A stretch of 64,000 nt of DNA. Origin: CAZTAR01 sp043813895. Lineage in GTDB: Bacteria; Planctomycetota; Phycisphaerae; UBA1845; UTPLA1. Positions within the stretch are counted from its first letter, which is position 1; each line of letters opens with the position of its first letter. The notes beneath the pieces were generated by a model. It saw only the letters and a program-made list of their open reading frames with translations, was not told the origin of the DNA and ran no database searches. The position numbers and the translations under genes are program-made. Below, one piece after another: positions 35,337 to 43,705 of this stretch. Location of the stretch: NCBI GenBank assembly GCA_043813895.1, contig JBDRKQ010000109.1, positions 6,691 to 70,690 of the forward strand, given 5' to 3'.

Positions 35337-36371
35337 TTAGAGCGGCGGGGCGTCTTCGGACTTCTCGCCTCGGGGTCGGGACTTCCATCGGCGGTGAATC
35401 CACAGGTATTGCTCGGGGGCAACGCGGACGAATGCCTCGATTGCCTGGGAGAACTCCGTCGTGATCCAGGTGAGTTCGTCTGCTTGCCCTTGCCAATCGC
35501 TTGGCATAATGATGCGGTTCACGCAGATCTCGTATTCGAAACCCCGCCCGATCCGCCGGGCGCAGCCGACGACGATCGGGACTTCGTACTCCATCGCCAG
35601 GAGCCCGATCGACTTGTAGGTCGAGGCCTTGTAGCCGAAGAAGTCGACGAACAGGCCCTTGCGGCCGGCGTTCTGGTCGGCGATGAAGCACAACGACCCG
35701 CCGGATTCGAGCACCTCGGGGGCGGATCGCGTCGCGCCTTTCTTGTACAGGAGTGCGAGTCCGCTGCGTTCGCGCCGATCGAGCAGGAATCGATTTAGAT
35801 ACTCGTTGTCCAACGGCCGCATCACCGCCACGATATCGAAGCCGAGGATCGCGAGGGTATAGCCCAACACCTCCCAGTTGCCGTAGTGCCCGGTGAGCAT
35901 GATGCAGCCTTTGTCACGCAGCAGGACACGGATGGCCCCGTCCAGCTTGCGCAACTTCACATGCCGTGCCCAACTCCACTGGTTCAGCAGATGGGGGGCA
36001 CGCAGGACCTCGACGGCCAACATGACGAGCTGTTCCATCGAGCCGCGGACGATCCGCGCGACTTGTTGTTCATCCGCATCGGGAAAGGCCATGCGAACGT
36101 GGCGCTCTGCACGGGCCCGGTGTTCGCGAAACCTCAGGAGCAACTTGTTCGAGCCCGCCGCCGCCTTGAACGTCCACCGCAGGAATGCGACGCGGCCGAA
36201 CCACCGAGGGATGCGCAACTCCGGCAGGGCGCCGGGCAGCGCGTACCAGATCCGTCCCAGCGATCTCATCGCACGCAGCGTGGCGTCGATCGGGAAGATC
36301 GATAGTACGACCCACACGAGCCGCACGGCCAGGTACGCGAGGTAGTCGATGAACTTGTTCCGCCGCTTCAT
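35337..36371 (-). CDS. LpxL/HtrB-like lysophospholipid acyltransferase
   Basis: The 344-residue membrane-associated enzyme belongs to the lipid A acyltransferase family. It has an N-terminal helix, the catalytic HYGNWE (HX4E), RPLDNEYLNRFL, SLCFIADQNAGRKGLFVDFFG and the C-terminal QYLWIHRRWKSRP, all at the usual positions. Transfer of a secondary acyl chain to lipid A or a related lipid is inferred. TACAAT (36380-36385) lies eight bases before the ATG and no ribosome site is seen. Confidence 0.9.
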   Translation of the reverse strand: MKRRNKFIDYLAYLAVRLVWVVLSIFPIDATLRAMRSLGRIWYALPGALPELRIPRWFGRVAFLRWTFKAAAGSNKLLLRFREHRARAERHVRMAFPDADEQQVARIVRGSMEQLVMLAVEVLRAPHLLNQWSWARHVKLRKLDGAIRVLLRDKGCIMLTGHYGNWEVLGYTLAILGFDIVAVMRPLDNEYLNRFLLDRRERSGLALLYKKGATRSAPEVLESGGSLCFIADQNAGRKGLFVDFFGYKASTYKSIGLLAMEYEVPIVVGCARRIGRGFEYEICVNRIIMPSDWQGQADELTWITTEFSQAIEAFVRVAPEQYLWIHRRWKSRPRGEKSEDAPPL

Positions 36372-36379
36372 GGCGGGCG

Positions 36380-36385
36380 ATTGTA
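36380..36385 (-). promoter_or_regulatory. -10-like box of the LpxL-like gene (leaderless start)
   Basis: TACAAT ends eight bases before the start codon, the same arrangement as at mutY. No -35 hexamer is apparent. Confidence 0.4.
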
Positions 36386-36598
36386 TCGGAGTCGGGCCTC
36401 TCGGGTAGGTGTGGAGCGCGCGTGAGCAGGGGGGAAGCGCGCCGCGCCGCCGGCATGGCCGTTAATGGCACGTTGAACAGAGGAAATCGGCGGTCAGAAA
36501 CGCCGTTCTCGGCCGTAAAAACCACCGGCGAGACGCTGGTGCCACAGCTTTGCGATGGGCCGCTATGGCCGCAGCGCGTTCACCGATATGATACCGTC

Positions 36599-37582
36599 AT
36601 GGATTGGACGCGTTACAAACCGAGCCAGCGCGGGTGGTTCGTCGGGCTGCTCCTGTTGTCCGCCGTGGCACTTTGCCTGCCTCCGCGGTGGAGCGACGCT
36701 TTCAAGCACATTGTGCAGATCATGGTCCCCGCTGAAGACCTCCTCTATGCCGCGGGTCACCGCACCGTGCAATCCATGAAGGGCATCGGCGAGGAGCCCG
36801 CGTCCGAACAGATGGAGCGAGAAGCCTTGGTTCGAGCACTGGCTGCTCAATACGCGCTGGCGGAGCAGCTCCGCAAGGAGATGGCCGATCTTCAGGCACT
36901 TCGGGAGGGGTGCGCTCCACTGAGCATCCCCATTCTGCCGGCGAAGGTCGTGGCGCGAGATATCGTTGCCTCGCGAGACTCGCTGCTCGTCGAACAGGGT
37001 TCCTATCGCGGTATCGGCTGGCGGGACTGGGTGGCATCCCACGTCTTCGTCCAGCAGGGATACGAGAACGGTGTCGACCCGGGGCAGGCCGTTCTGACCC
37101 GAGAATGTCTGCTCGGACGCGTCGAACAGGTCAGCCCCTACATGTGCCGCGTTCAACTGCTCAGCGACGTTGACAGCCCGCCCATCGAGGTTCATGTGGG
37201 CGCTGTCGTCGATGGGAAACCCCGCTTCGTCGACTACGCGTGCAGCCTGCACGGGCGCGGGCGTCGGGAGATGGTCATCAAAGACGTCCCGTACAAGTAC
37301 GTGCAGGCCGATGCGGAAGGGGTGCCGGAGGGAGAAGCGGGACGCATCAGGCTCGGCGATCTGGTCTTCAGCGCCGCGGGTCAACTGGGGCTGCCGGTGC
37401 CGCTGATCATCGGCAGGGTGGCCGCGTTCGAGACGAATCCGAAAACGAGACTCGTTCACACCGTCGTCGTCGAGCCGGCCGTCGAGATCGAGGACGTGCG
37501 CGACGTGTATATCATTCCGATCGTTCCTGTTTCACGTCTGGCCATCCACGACATCGCACCGACCCGGCAGACTACACCATGA
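36599..37582 (+). CDS. mreC: MreC-like rod shape-determining protein
   Basis: The 327-residue protein has an N-terminal membrane helix (GWFVGLLLLSAVALCLPP), a coiled coil (about residues 65-105, REALVRALAAQYALAEQLRKEM), and a periplasmic beta domain with RDSLLVEQGSYRGI, GVDPGQAVLTRECLLGRVEQVSPY and RLGDLVFSAAGQLGLPVPLIIG, as in MreC. The frame is open 59 codons upstream, but conserved sequence starts at 36599, where TATGAT (36587-36592) lies six bases before the ATG. mreB and mreD are not adjacent. The stop overlaps the next start (ATGA). Confidence 0.82.
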   Translation: MDWTRYKPSQRGWFVGLLLLSAVALCLPPRWSDAFKHIVQIMVPAEDLLYAAGHRTVQSMKGIGEEPASEQMEREALVRALAAQYALAEQLRKEMADLQALREGCAPLSIPILPAKVVARDIVASRDSLLVEQGSYRGIGWRDWVASHVFVQQGYENGVDPGQAVLTRECLLGRVEQVSPYMCRVQLLSDVDSPPIEVHVGAVVDGKPRFVDYACSLHGRGRREMVIKDVPYKYVQADAEGVPEGEAGRIRLGDLVFSAAGQLGLPVPLIIGRVAAFETNPKTRLVHTVVVEPAVEIEDVRDVYIIPIVPVSRLAIHDIAPTRQTTP

Positions 37583-38391
37583 ACAAACACATGCACAACG
37601 CTCGCGCGAAGGGGCAAAGCGATCCCTCCGACACGCCCGCTCATCTCCGCATCAAGAAGTCCACGGCCATTCGCGTTCTCCACGAGGACGATGCGATCAT
37701 CGTCGTGGACAAGCCGGCGGGTGTTGCGCTCGACACCGACTTCGACGATGCGCCCGGCGTTCTGGGACAACTGATTGCGGCGGGCACAATCAGCGAAGAT
37801 GGCACACCGCAGTCCCCGCTGCCAGTCGAACCGGACGCGAGCGGTTTGCTGATTCTCGCCCGCAACGCGCCGGCCCTCGACACACTCGCACGACAACTGG
37901 AAGACGGCACGCTCGAACTCCAGCACATCGCCCTCGTCCGCGGACGCCCGGGCGATGATTCCGGCTCGATCGAAGCACCGCTCCTCAATCATCCCGCCGG
38001 GAAGGTCCGCCCCGACGAGACGCAAGGGAAGCCTGCCAAGACCGATTGGCGGCTTCGCGACGGGTTCATCGAGTTCGCCCTCATCGAGTGCGTGCCGAGG
38101 ACGGCGATCCGTCACCAGGTTCGGGCACACCTCGAAGCAGCTGGCATGCCGCTCGTCGTTGATCGCGAATACGGCGGCGGCACCAAGTTGATGCTCTCGT
38201 CTTTCAAGGCGCGGTACCACCCAAGCAAAAAGCACAAAGAACGCCCCCTGATCCGCCGACTTACTCTCCACGCGGAGACGCTCTCGCTTCACCACCCTGT
38301 CACGAACGAGGCGATGCGTTTCGACTCCCCGCCGCCAAAGGACATGCGCGCGGCGATCCATCAACTGGAGCGCTTCGGGCGCGTGCCGTAG
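37579..38391 (+). CDS. RluA-family pseudouridine synthase-like protein with altered active site
   Basis: The 270-residue protein follows the RluA fold: RVLHEDDAIIVVDKPAGVALDTD, the central SGLLILARN, RTAIRHQVRAHLEAAGMPLVVDREYGG, then LHAETLSLHHPVT. The catalytic motif that normally reads HRLDxxTSG reads LPVEPDASG, so the catalytic Asp aligns with Glu and the His-Arg pair is lost. The DNA reads this unambiguously. Activity as a pseudouridine synthase is doubtful; RNA binding without catalysis, or Glu-based catalysis, are alternatives. It is translationally coupled to mreC by an ATGA overlap. Confidence 0.75.
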   Translation: MNKHMHNARAKGQSDPSDTPAHLRIKKSTAIRVLHEDDAIIVVDKPAGVALDTDFDDAPGVLGQLIAAGTISEDGTPQSPLPVEPDASGLLILARNAPALDTLARQLEDGTLELQHIALVRGRPGDDSGSIEAPLLNHPAGKVRPDETQGKPAKTDWRLRDGFIEFALIECVPRTAIRHQVRAHLEAAGMPLVVDREYGGGTKLMLSSFKARYHPSKKHKERPLIRRLTLHAETLSLHHPVTNEAMRFDSPPPKDMRAAIHQLERFGRVP

Positions 38392-38460
38392 GGCAGCGTT
38401 TCTCACGAGCAGTGCGACCATGCGCTTTGCCGAGAGTCCTTTCTCGGCGGGCGGCAAGCT

Positions 38461-38552
38461 CTCACGCGACGAAGTCGCGGGTAAGCATGTTGGATGCTGA
38501 GCGAACATGCCTACCCGTCCCGCTCCTGCGGGCCGTGAAGACATGGCACCCG
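38461..38552. repeat. Dispersed palindromic repeat, family D copy 1
   Basis: The unit contains ACGAAGTCGCGGGTAAGCATG, a short spacer, then ACATGCCTACCCGTCCCGC and GGCACCC. A reverse copy is at 51744-51846. No gene is present from 38392 to 39095; this stretch also holds selC and one family E repeat. Confidence 0.75.
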
Positions 38553-38662
38553 GCTCAACCTCCCTCGATAATAATCCAGAACCACGGGTTCACTGCCTCG
38601 TGGGCGGGCAGGGGACAACCACCTGTTGTTGCTGACTGTCCTCCACGATCTGACCTTTGTTA

Positions 38663-38757
38663 CGGGAGCGGATGGGAATCGAACCCACCAAGCACTGCGG
38701 AACAGCGCTTCGACGGCTTTGAAGACCGCGGAGCCCACCAGGAACCCTGACGCTCCC
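38663..38757 (-). tRNA. selC: Selenocysteine tRNA, anticodon TCA
   Basis: Read on the minus strand, the 95-base gene has acceptor GGGAGCG pairing with CGCTCCC, a long D-stem region, anticodon arm CGGTCTTCAAAGCCG with anticodon TCA in loop CTTCAAA, a long variable arm (GTCGAAGCGCTGTTCCGCAG), and T-arm GGGTTCGATTCCC. TCA anticodon plus the long variable arm identify tRNA-Sec, which reads UGA as selenocysteine. 3' CCA is not encoded. selA, selB and selD are not in the window. Confidence 0.92.
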
Positions 38758-38881
38758 AAACTCGGCAGGACGATACCGAGGGTACGGTCATCCTAGTGAG
38801 ATGTGAGCCGTTGTGCAAACGTGGCGATGCTTCGCAGGCAGCCTGATGCGGTACAGCGAATGGGAGAACTGTCTTCAGATG

Positions 38882-38977
38882 GAAGAGCCGTAGGCCTGAA
38901 GCCCGCGAGGCTGTTCCCTGCGCGAATCCTCTCGGAGCTTTGGACGGCCGCGCGGACTGAAGTCCGCGGCTCGTCGA
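38882..38977. repeat. Dispersed palindromic repeat, family E copy 2 (reverse)
   Basis: The copy begins GAAGAGCCGTAGGCCTGAAG, contains GCGCGGACTGAAGTCCGCG (a perfect palindrome core) and ends GGCTCGTC. It is the reverse of 30416-30496. Confidence 0.75.
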
Positions 38978-39095
38978 CCACGTCTGTCCCCCACCCTTGA
39001 AAGGGCGGGGCCCCCAAACAGTGCATAAGCGCGCGCGTTTTCAGCTACGAAAGCCACCGGCTCTGGCGCCGGTGCCACAGTGTTGCAACGGGCTG

Positions 39096-39968
39096 CTAGA
39101 GGCCGCGGGACCATTCTGGCCGGAAAGGCGCATCACCGGCGAGTGCCGCGTCGATCTTCCGGAGGATGGCCTCGCGATCCCGTGGCAGTCGGCCTCCGAT
39201 CGGGAGGTAGTTGGACGCGTGGTTGGAACGGAATATCGTGCCTGTGGGATTGGTTTCCGCGACGATGGTCCGCAGCTCGCGCAGGAGGGCTTCAACACTC
39301 GGCATCTGATAGCGCCCGCTCTCGGCAAGCTTGTAGATCGGCGTGGACGGGATGAGCATCAGCGTCAAGGTCGAGAGAAACTCGGGGTCCATGGCGGTGG
39401 CCAGTCGGGCGGAGGCTGTGGCGTGTTCAACGCTGCGCTCTGTGCCGCCCGCGCCGAGCAGGAAGATCAACGACTGCTTCATGCCGGCTTGCCGGGCCTT
39501 GGCAGCGGCCTCGACATGATCGGTGGAGTTGGCCCCCTTGGCAATCCGCTTCAGCGTAACGTCGTCGCCTGACTCCGGACCGATGTAGAGCAAGGTGAGC
39601 CCGAGTTCACGCAAGCGCGCCAGCTCCTGCTGAGACTTGGCCAGCAGATTCGGGGCCGTGGCGTAGCAGCTTACCCGTCGCAGGTTGGGAAAGGTGGCGC
39701 TGAGCGCTTGGAGGATCGGCTCCCAGAGATCGAGTTCCATCACCAAGGCGTCACCGTCCATGATGAAGACCTTGCGTACCTGATCGCCGAAGGTGCGGCC
39801 AGCCATGGCGATATCCTCCAGCGTCTCTTCCAGCGGACGCACGCGGAACTGCTTGCCGTCGTACGTGGCGCAATAGGTGCAGTGGTTCCACGAGCAGCCG
39901 ATGGTGGCCTGAAGGAGATAGGAGTTCGCTTCGCTGGGCGGGCGATAGACAGTGCCGACGTAACGCAT
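39096..39968 (-). CDS. Radical SAM protein with a CX4CX2C cluster motif
   Basis: The 290-residue protein opens MRYVGTVYRPPSEANSYLLQ and then GCSWNHCTYCATYDGKQFRVRP. The cluster motif is Cys-x4-Cys-x2-Cys, one residue longer than the standard CX3CX2C, as in a subfamily of uncharacterised radical SAM proteins with the Y(R)PPSEA N-terminus. A GPESGDD segment and IPSTPIY later match HemN/YgiQ-like TIM barrels. Substrate unknown. TATAAT (39975-39980) lies six bases before the ATG with no ribosome site. It precedes the MoaA-like gene's end by 66 bases on the same strand, so the two may be co-transcribed. Confidence 0.82.
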   Translation of the reverse strand: MRYVGTVYRPPSEANSYLLQATIGCSWNHCTYCATYDGKQFRVRPLEETLEDIAMAGRTFGDQVRKVFIMDGDALVMELDLWEPILQALSATFPNLRRVSCYATAPNLLAKSQQELARLRELGLTLLYIGPESGDDVTLKRIAKGANSTDHVEAAAKARQAGMKQSLIFLLGAGGTERSVEHATASARLATAMDPEFLSTLTLMLIPSTPIYKLAESGRYQMPSVEALLRELRTIVAETNPTGTIFRSNHASNYLPIGGRLPRDREAILRKIDAALAGDAPFRPEWSRGL

Positions 39969-39974
39969 ACGGTG

Positions 39975-39980
39975 ATTATA
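39975..39980 (-). promoter_or_regulatory. -10 box of the radical SAM gene (leaderless start)
   Basis: A perfect TATAAT on the minus strand ends six bases before the start codon. Confidence 0.5.
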
Positions 39981-40034
39981 CGCGGACCGATCCGGTAGGA
40001 GAACCGTGTCGCGGGATGCGTCTTTGCTCGGAGG

Positions 40035-41036
40035 CTACTCGCCGACGCACTCGAGGAAGGCATCGTGCAATTGCGCGGCCACTTCATGCCCCGGCGTTAG
40101 AGCCGCGGGCTGCCTCAGGATCGAGCGAAGCTCCACATCCGTACCGTCAAACCGACAACTTCTCAGTCGGCCCTGCGGCGTCAGTCTCAGGCGGTTGCAG
40201 CCCTTGCAGAAGGGATCGGACACGGCGCTGATGAAGCCGATCTTGCCGGGCGCGTCTTGCAGCCGCCACAGGATGGCCGGACCGAATCCCGCATCGGACG
40301 GGGCCGGTACGAGCGGTCCGTGACGCCGAGTAATCGCTCGGCGAAGATCACGCTCACTGATGAAGTGATCCGGATGCCTGCCGCGAAGGGGATCACCTTC
40401 ACAAGGCACGTACTCGACAAAACGCACCGTCAGGCCTGTTCGCAGGGTCAAGGCGGCAAACGCGGGGATTTCTCCCTCGTTGATCCCGTGCATGGCATGG
40501 ACGTTAAGCTTCAGGCAATCGAAGCCGGCGGCCTCGGCGGCATCGATCCCGCGCCACACTTGATCGAGGTTTCCCCCGCGCGTGATGATCTTGTACTTCT
40601 TCCGATCGAGTGAATCGAGCCGAACCGAGATCCGGTTCAGCCCGGCCAGCTTCAGGGCTTCCGCGTGCTGCGTGAGGAGCGTCCCGTCGGTCGTCATCGA
40701 GAGGTCCCGGGTTCCGGGCAGGCCGGCAAGCATGCTGATCAGGCGTGGCAGATCGTGCCTTGCCAAAGGTTCTCCGCCGGTGATCTTGAAGGCGGTGATG
40801 CCGTGCGTGATGGCTGCCCGTGCGACCGAGGCGATCTCCTCAAAAGACAGCAGGCTCGAACTCGGATACGGGGACGGCTCGTCGAAGGGAGCGACACGAG
40901 GGGACTGAAAGCCGCCACGGTCCGTGACATTGATCCGCAGCGTCCTCACGGCGCGGATTCCAGCAGGTCCGCGAATGCGCCGGGCGCAGCGGGGTCGCGG
41001 ATCGGGCTTCTCCAGGACATGGGTGAGAACCGACAC
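40035..41036 (-). CDS. MoaA-like protein lacking the radical-SAM cluster cysteines
   Basis: The 333-residue protein matches MoaA (GTP 3',8-cyclase of molybdenum cofactor synthesis) along its length: LRINVTDR, FKITGGEPLARHDLPRLI (SAM-binding GGEP), SMTTDGTLL, LNRISVRLDSLD, KLNVHAMHGINEGEI, RFVEYVPCEG, and the substrate-side cluster C-x2-C-x13-C (CKGCNRLRL to RSC). The N-terminal CX3CX2C is gone: after TDR the sequence is GGFQSPRVAP, replacing the three cysteines with Gly, Ser and Val. The C-terminal Gly-Gly is Gly-Glu. Other frames do not restore the cysteines. It cannot use radical SAM chemistry in the usual way; an inactive or repurposed paralogue is inferred. GTG start. Confidence 0.85.
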   Translation of the reverse strand: MSVLTHVLEKPDPRPRCARRIRGPAGIRAVRTLRINVTDRGGFQSPRVAPFDEPSPYPSSSLLSFEEIASVARAAITHGITAFKITGGEPLARHDLPRLISMLAGLPGTRDLSMTTDGTLLTQHAEALKLAGLNRISVRLDSLDRKKYKIITRGGNLDQVWRGIDAAEAAGFDCLKLNVHAMHGINEGEIPAFAALTLRTGLTVRFVEYVPCEGDPLRGRHPDHFISERDLRRAITRRHGPLVPAPSDAGFGPAILWRLQDAPGKIGFISAVSDPFCKGCNRLRLTPQGRLRSCRFDGTDVELRSILRQPAALTPGHEVAAQLHDAFLECVGE

Positions 41037-41237
41037 GACTCTCTAATAATACCATGAAACGAGCGCAGACCGCCCGAAAACTGTGAAAAAAAAACGGTTG
41101 CGACGGTCTGATTGACCCACAAAGACCGGTCTTGGAGAATAGGTCCGAGAAGATGCATATGTGCTCCTCCCCTGGGAGCAGGACTACCGCGTCCGAGAAC
41201 AGATGGAACGACTGCCCGCCTCAGGCGTCTAAACTGA
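41037..41237. promoter_or_regulatory. Divergent regulatory region with hairpins and an A9/T9 run
   Basis: The 201-base gap separates the MoaA-like gene (minus) from the sigma factor gene (plus). On the minus strand a CGGTCT/AGACCG hairpin (41104-41128) is followed after nine bases by T9 (41086-41094), like an attenuator or sRNA terminator in front of the MoaA-like gene. TATTAT (41046-41051) is a possible -10 box nine bases before its GTG. A TGCTCC/GGAGCA hairpin lies around 41161-41180. No known riboswitch was recognised. Confidence 0.35.
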
Positions 41238-41876
41238 GTGAAAGGCCGATGCGTGAAGGCCGCTAGCGTGGTGCCCGCTTTTGATGATGCGGACTTGGTG
41301 TCGCGGTGTCGGCAGGGGGACGCGGATGCGTTCAGCCTGCTGATCACGCAGTATCAGGATCGGGTGTTCAACACGTGCCTGCGGATGTGCGGCAATCGTG
41401 CCGACGCCGAAGACCTGACGCAGGAAGCCTTCGTCAGGGTTCTTCAGTCGATCGGCACATTCAGCGGGAAGTCGAAGTTCTCGACTTGGGTCTTTCGGAT
41501 CGCGGTGAACCTGGTGTTGAGCGCGCGCCGCAAACGGAAGCCGATGTACTCATTGGACCAAGCCGGTCCGGTTGAGAGCGAGCGAGATTCGCCGGCATCA
41601 GAGCGACTGGCCTCGAACGACCCGCCGCCGGGTGAGCAGGCATCGGACCGCGAACGCCATGCGATCGTGCTTGAGGCGCTGGCGGGCCTGGAAGAAGAAC
41701 ACCGCACGGTCGTGATCTTGAGGGATCTGGAGTCGTTCGGTTACGAGGAGATAGCGGAGATTCTGGGCGTGCCGCAGGGAACAGTGAAGTCGCGGCTGCA
41801 CCGGGCGAGGTTGACGCTCCACCGGAACCTGTCGCCGATTCTGAAAGAAGGAGGAAGGCTGAAGGATGAAGGATGA
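41238..41876 (+). CDS. ECF-type RNA polymerase sigma factor
   Basis: The 212-residue sigma-70 family protein has region 2 (DADAFSLLITQYQDRVFNTCLRMCGNRADAEDLTQEAFVRVLQ, read in parts: DAFSLLITQYQDRVF, then ADAEDLTQEAF) and STWVFRIAVN. Region 4 (LEEEHRTVVILRDLESFGYEEIAEILGVPQGTVKSRLHRAR) has a helix-turn-helix: EEIAEILGVPQGTVKSRL. The linker is 30 residues and Pro/Ser-rich. The start is uncertain: GTG codons occur at 41238 and 41253 and neither has a good ribosome site. The anti-sigma gene follows. Confidence 0.93.
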   Translation: MKGRCVKAASVVPAFDDADLVSRCRQGDADAFSLLITQYQDRVFNTCLRMCGNRADAEDLTQEAFVRVLQSIGTFSGKSKFSTWVFRIAVNLVLSARRKRKPMYSLDQAGPVESERDSPASERLASNDPPPGEQASDRERHAIVLEALAGLEEEHRTVVILRDLESFGYEEIAEILGVPQGTVKSRLHRARLTLHRNLSPILKEGGRLKDEG

Positions 41877-41947
41877 AGGAGAAGGAAGCGACGGCTTCGT
41901 GATCAAACTGTGGCACAGGCGTCTCGCCTGTGATCCGGCTCAGTAAG

Positions 41948-43705
41948 ATGACCGACAAATCGGAACAATACGAGCAATTGACTGCCTACCACGACGGGGA
42001 ACTCTCGGACGCCCAGCGTGCGGAGGTCGAGCGACTCCTCGAAGAAGATGCGGAGGCCCGCGAAGTCCTCGAATCGCTGAGGGAGACGTCGCGCATGGTC
42101 GCCTCACTGCCTCGGGACGCAGCGCCGGCCGACCTCGTCGAATACGTCACGGCTCGGCTCGAACGCGGGGCGCTGTTGGGAGAGAAGACGGACGGAGAAC
42201 AACTGACGCAGAGAAGCTCCCGATGGGCCGGCTGGGCGTCGGGCTTGGCCGTGGCGGCGGTTGTGGCCGTCATGTGTACGGCTGGTTGGTATGCCTGGAT
42301 GCAGCACACGGTTTCTGAGCCCGCCGTTCTGGCTGTGGCAGAACTGGAGGAGGGCTCCGGCAAGGAAGACGCACCTAGCATCAGCGGTGGCGAGAGGTTG
42401 GCATCGAAGGAATCCGGCCTGGCCGCGCCTAGGTCTGTAGAGGGTCGTCCGTCTGTGCGTCAGAGCCCAGACCCGATGGAGCGCGGAGCAAAGATGCGGG
42501 TCGCGGGAGTACCCTCGGACTCTCCAAATGGAGACTCGCGCAGACGGTTTGCGAGAGAAGACGGTAAGAAGGGCGTGCATGGTGACGATGATGCCACGGC
42601 GGATCTGTTCGCCGCGGCTGCCCCGCCGAGTCGCGGCCCTTCGATTAGCGCCGGCGTGCCGGTTGAAACGGAGCCTGAACTTCGAGATGCAACGCCCGAA
42701 CAGGCCTTCGGCCAACTCCTGGCTGAAAACGTGCTCACGAACCTGGACGTACGGGCAGTGCCGCTCGATACGATCTCAAACAGGGTCGCGGTCACGACCG
42801 ACGCGGAAACGGGCGCCCGGCTCATCTCGCATATCAACGCATACCTCGGCGAGAATCACGTTCAGAACCTTGGCGAGCAGCCGCTGCCCGAGCCGATCGG
42901 ACCGACCGAGGCGTTCTACTCCCTCAATCAGCATCCGGTTGAGAGGTACGTTTCGACCAAGAGCGGGTCGGCCCCGCCGACGGCGGAATGGCGGATGAAC
43001 GTCCGAGCCCCGCAGGCGAGACAGCTTATTCGCGAGATGGACGACATTGCCCGAGCGAACAGCGCGACCCTCGCATGGTCCGTCAACGATGCGAAAGTCG
43101 CCGGCGTCGATCCGGTTCCCGAGGTTGTCAGTCAACTCTCGACGAACAGTCTATCCATGAATGACACGCCGGCGTCACTCGACCGCTCCGTAGTAGGGGA
43201 GCGCGTGGAAGAACAGGGGGTGGCAGGTGAAGCCTCCGAGACGGAGGTTCTCGCCCGCAAGGACGGGGCTGCGGCCGGTTGTGAGAAGGGGAAGGCGGCA
43301 CGCAGCACCTTGCGGCGCGCCCGGGGAAGTGTGGTCGGCGGTCGGGACCCAGCCAAAGGCGATCTGCCGGAGGACCGTGATCCCGCTGACACACAGCCGG
43401 CTTCCGACTCCACACTTGCCGGAGGAAGGGGCGGCGCCCGCGGACGGTGCAGCGGTATGTTTGGCGATGCGATACAGGAATCTGATGCCGATGCGTGGGT
43501 CGTGCTGGCCGTTTCACTAAGATCAATCCCGGCGTCGTCGTCAACGATGACGACTTCGCCGACCCCGGTCGATCCGGTCGAAGTCCGACGGCAACGCCCC
43601 ACGGCGACGAGCCCGGCCACGTCCCAATCGACACGACGACCGACGTCACAACCAACGCAACAACCAACAGCACGCGCGACGACACAAGGGGCGGCCGGTG
43701 GCTAA
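41948..43705 (+). CDS. Probable membrane anti-sigma factor with a long extracytoplasmic part
   Basis: The 585-residue protein begins MTDKSEQYEQLTAYHDGELSDAQ, and the N-terminal ~60 residues are acidic helices in the place of an anti-sigma domain. One membrane helix follows (LAVAAVVAVMCTAGWYAW, about residues 93-112). The zinc motif H-x3-C-x2-C of ZAS-type anti-sigma factors is absent. The outer part is low-complexity in places and ends in a Thr/Ser/Pro/Gln-rich tail. Its position directly after an ECF sigma gene supports the role. The last part (after about 43300) changes composition and could include a frameshift. Confidence 0.65.
   Translation: MTDKSEQYEQLTAYHDGELSDAQRAEVERLLEEDAEAREVLESLRETSRMVASLPRDAAPADLVEYVTARLERGALLGEKTDGEQLTQRSSRWAGWASGLAVAAVVAVMCTAGWYAWMQHTVSEPAVLAVAELEEGSGKEDAPSISGGERLASKESGLAAPRSVEGRPSVRQSPDPMERGAKMRVAGVPSDSPNGDSRRRFAREDGKKGVHGDDDATADLFAAAAPPSRGPSISAGVPVETEPELRDATPEQAFGQLLAENVLTNLDVRAVPLDTISNRVAVTTDAETGARLISHINAYLGENHVQNLGEQPLPEPIGPTEAFYSLNQHPVERYVSTKSGSAPPTAEWRMNVRAPQARQLIREMDDIARANSATLAWSVNDAKVAGVDPVPEVVSQLSTNSLSMNDTPASLDRSVVGERVEEQGVAGEASETEVLARKDGAAAGCEKGKAARSTLRRARGSVVGGRDPAKGDLPEDRDPADTQPASDSTLAGGRGGARGRCSGMFGDAIQESDADAWVVLAVSLRSIPASSSTMTTSPTPVDPVEVRRQRPTATSPATSQSTRRPTSQPTQQPTARATTQGAAGG

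Noticed and set aside
41086..41200. 6S RNA or Moco riboswitch in the gap before the MoaA-like gene
   Set aside because: A few short matches were noticed, but the required long bulged hairpin or the Moco core could not be laid out by eye.
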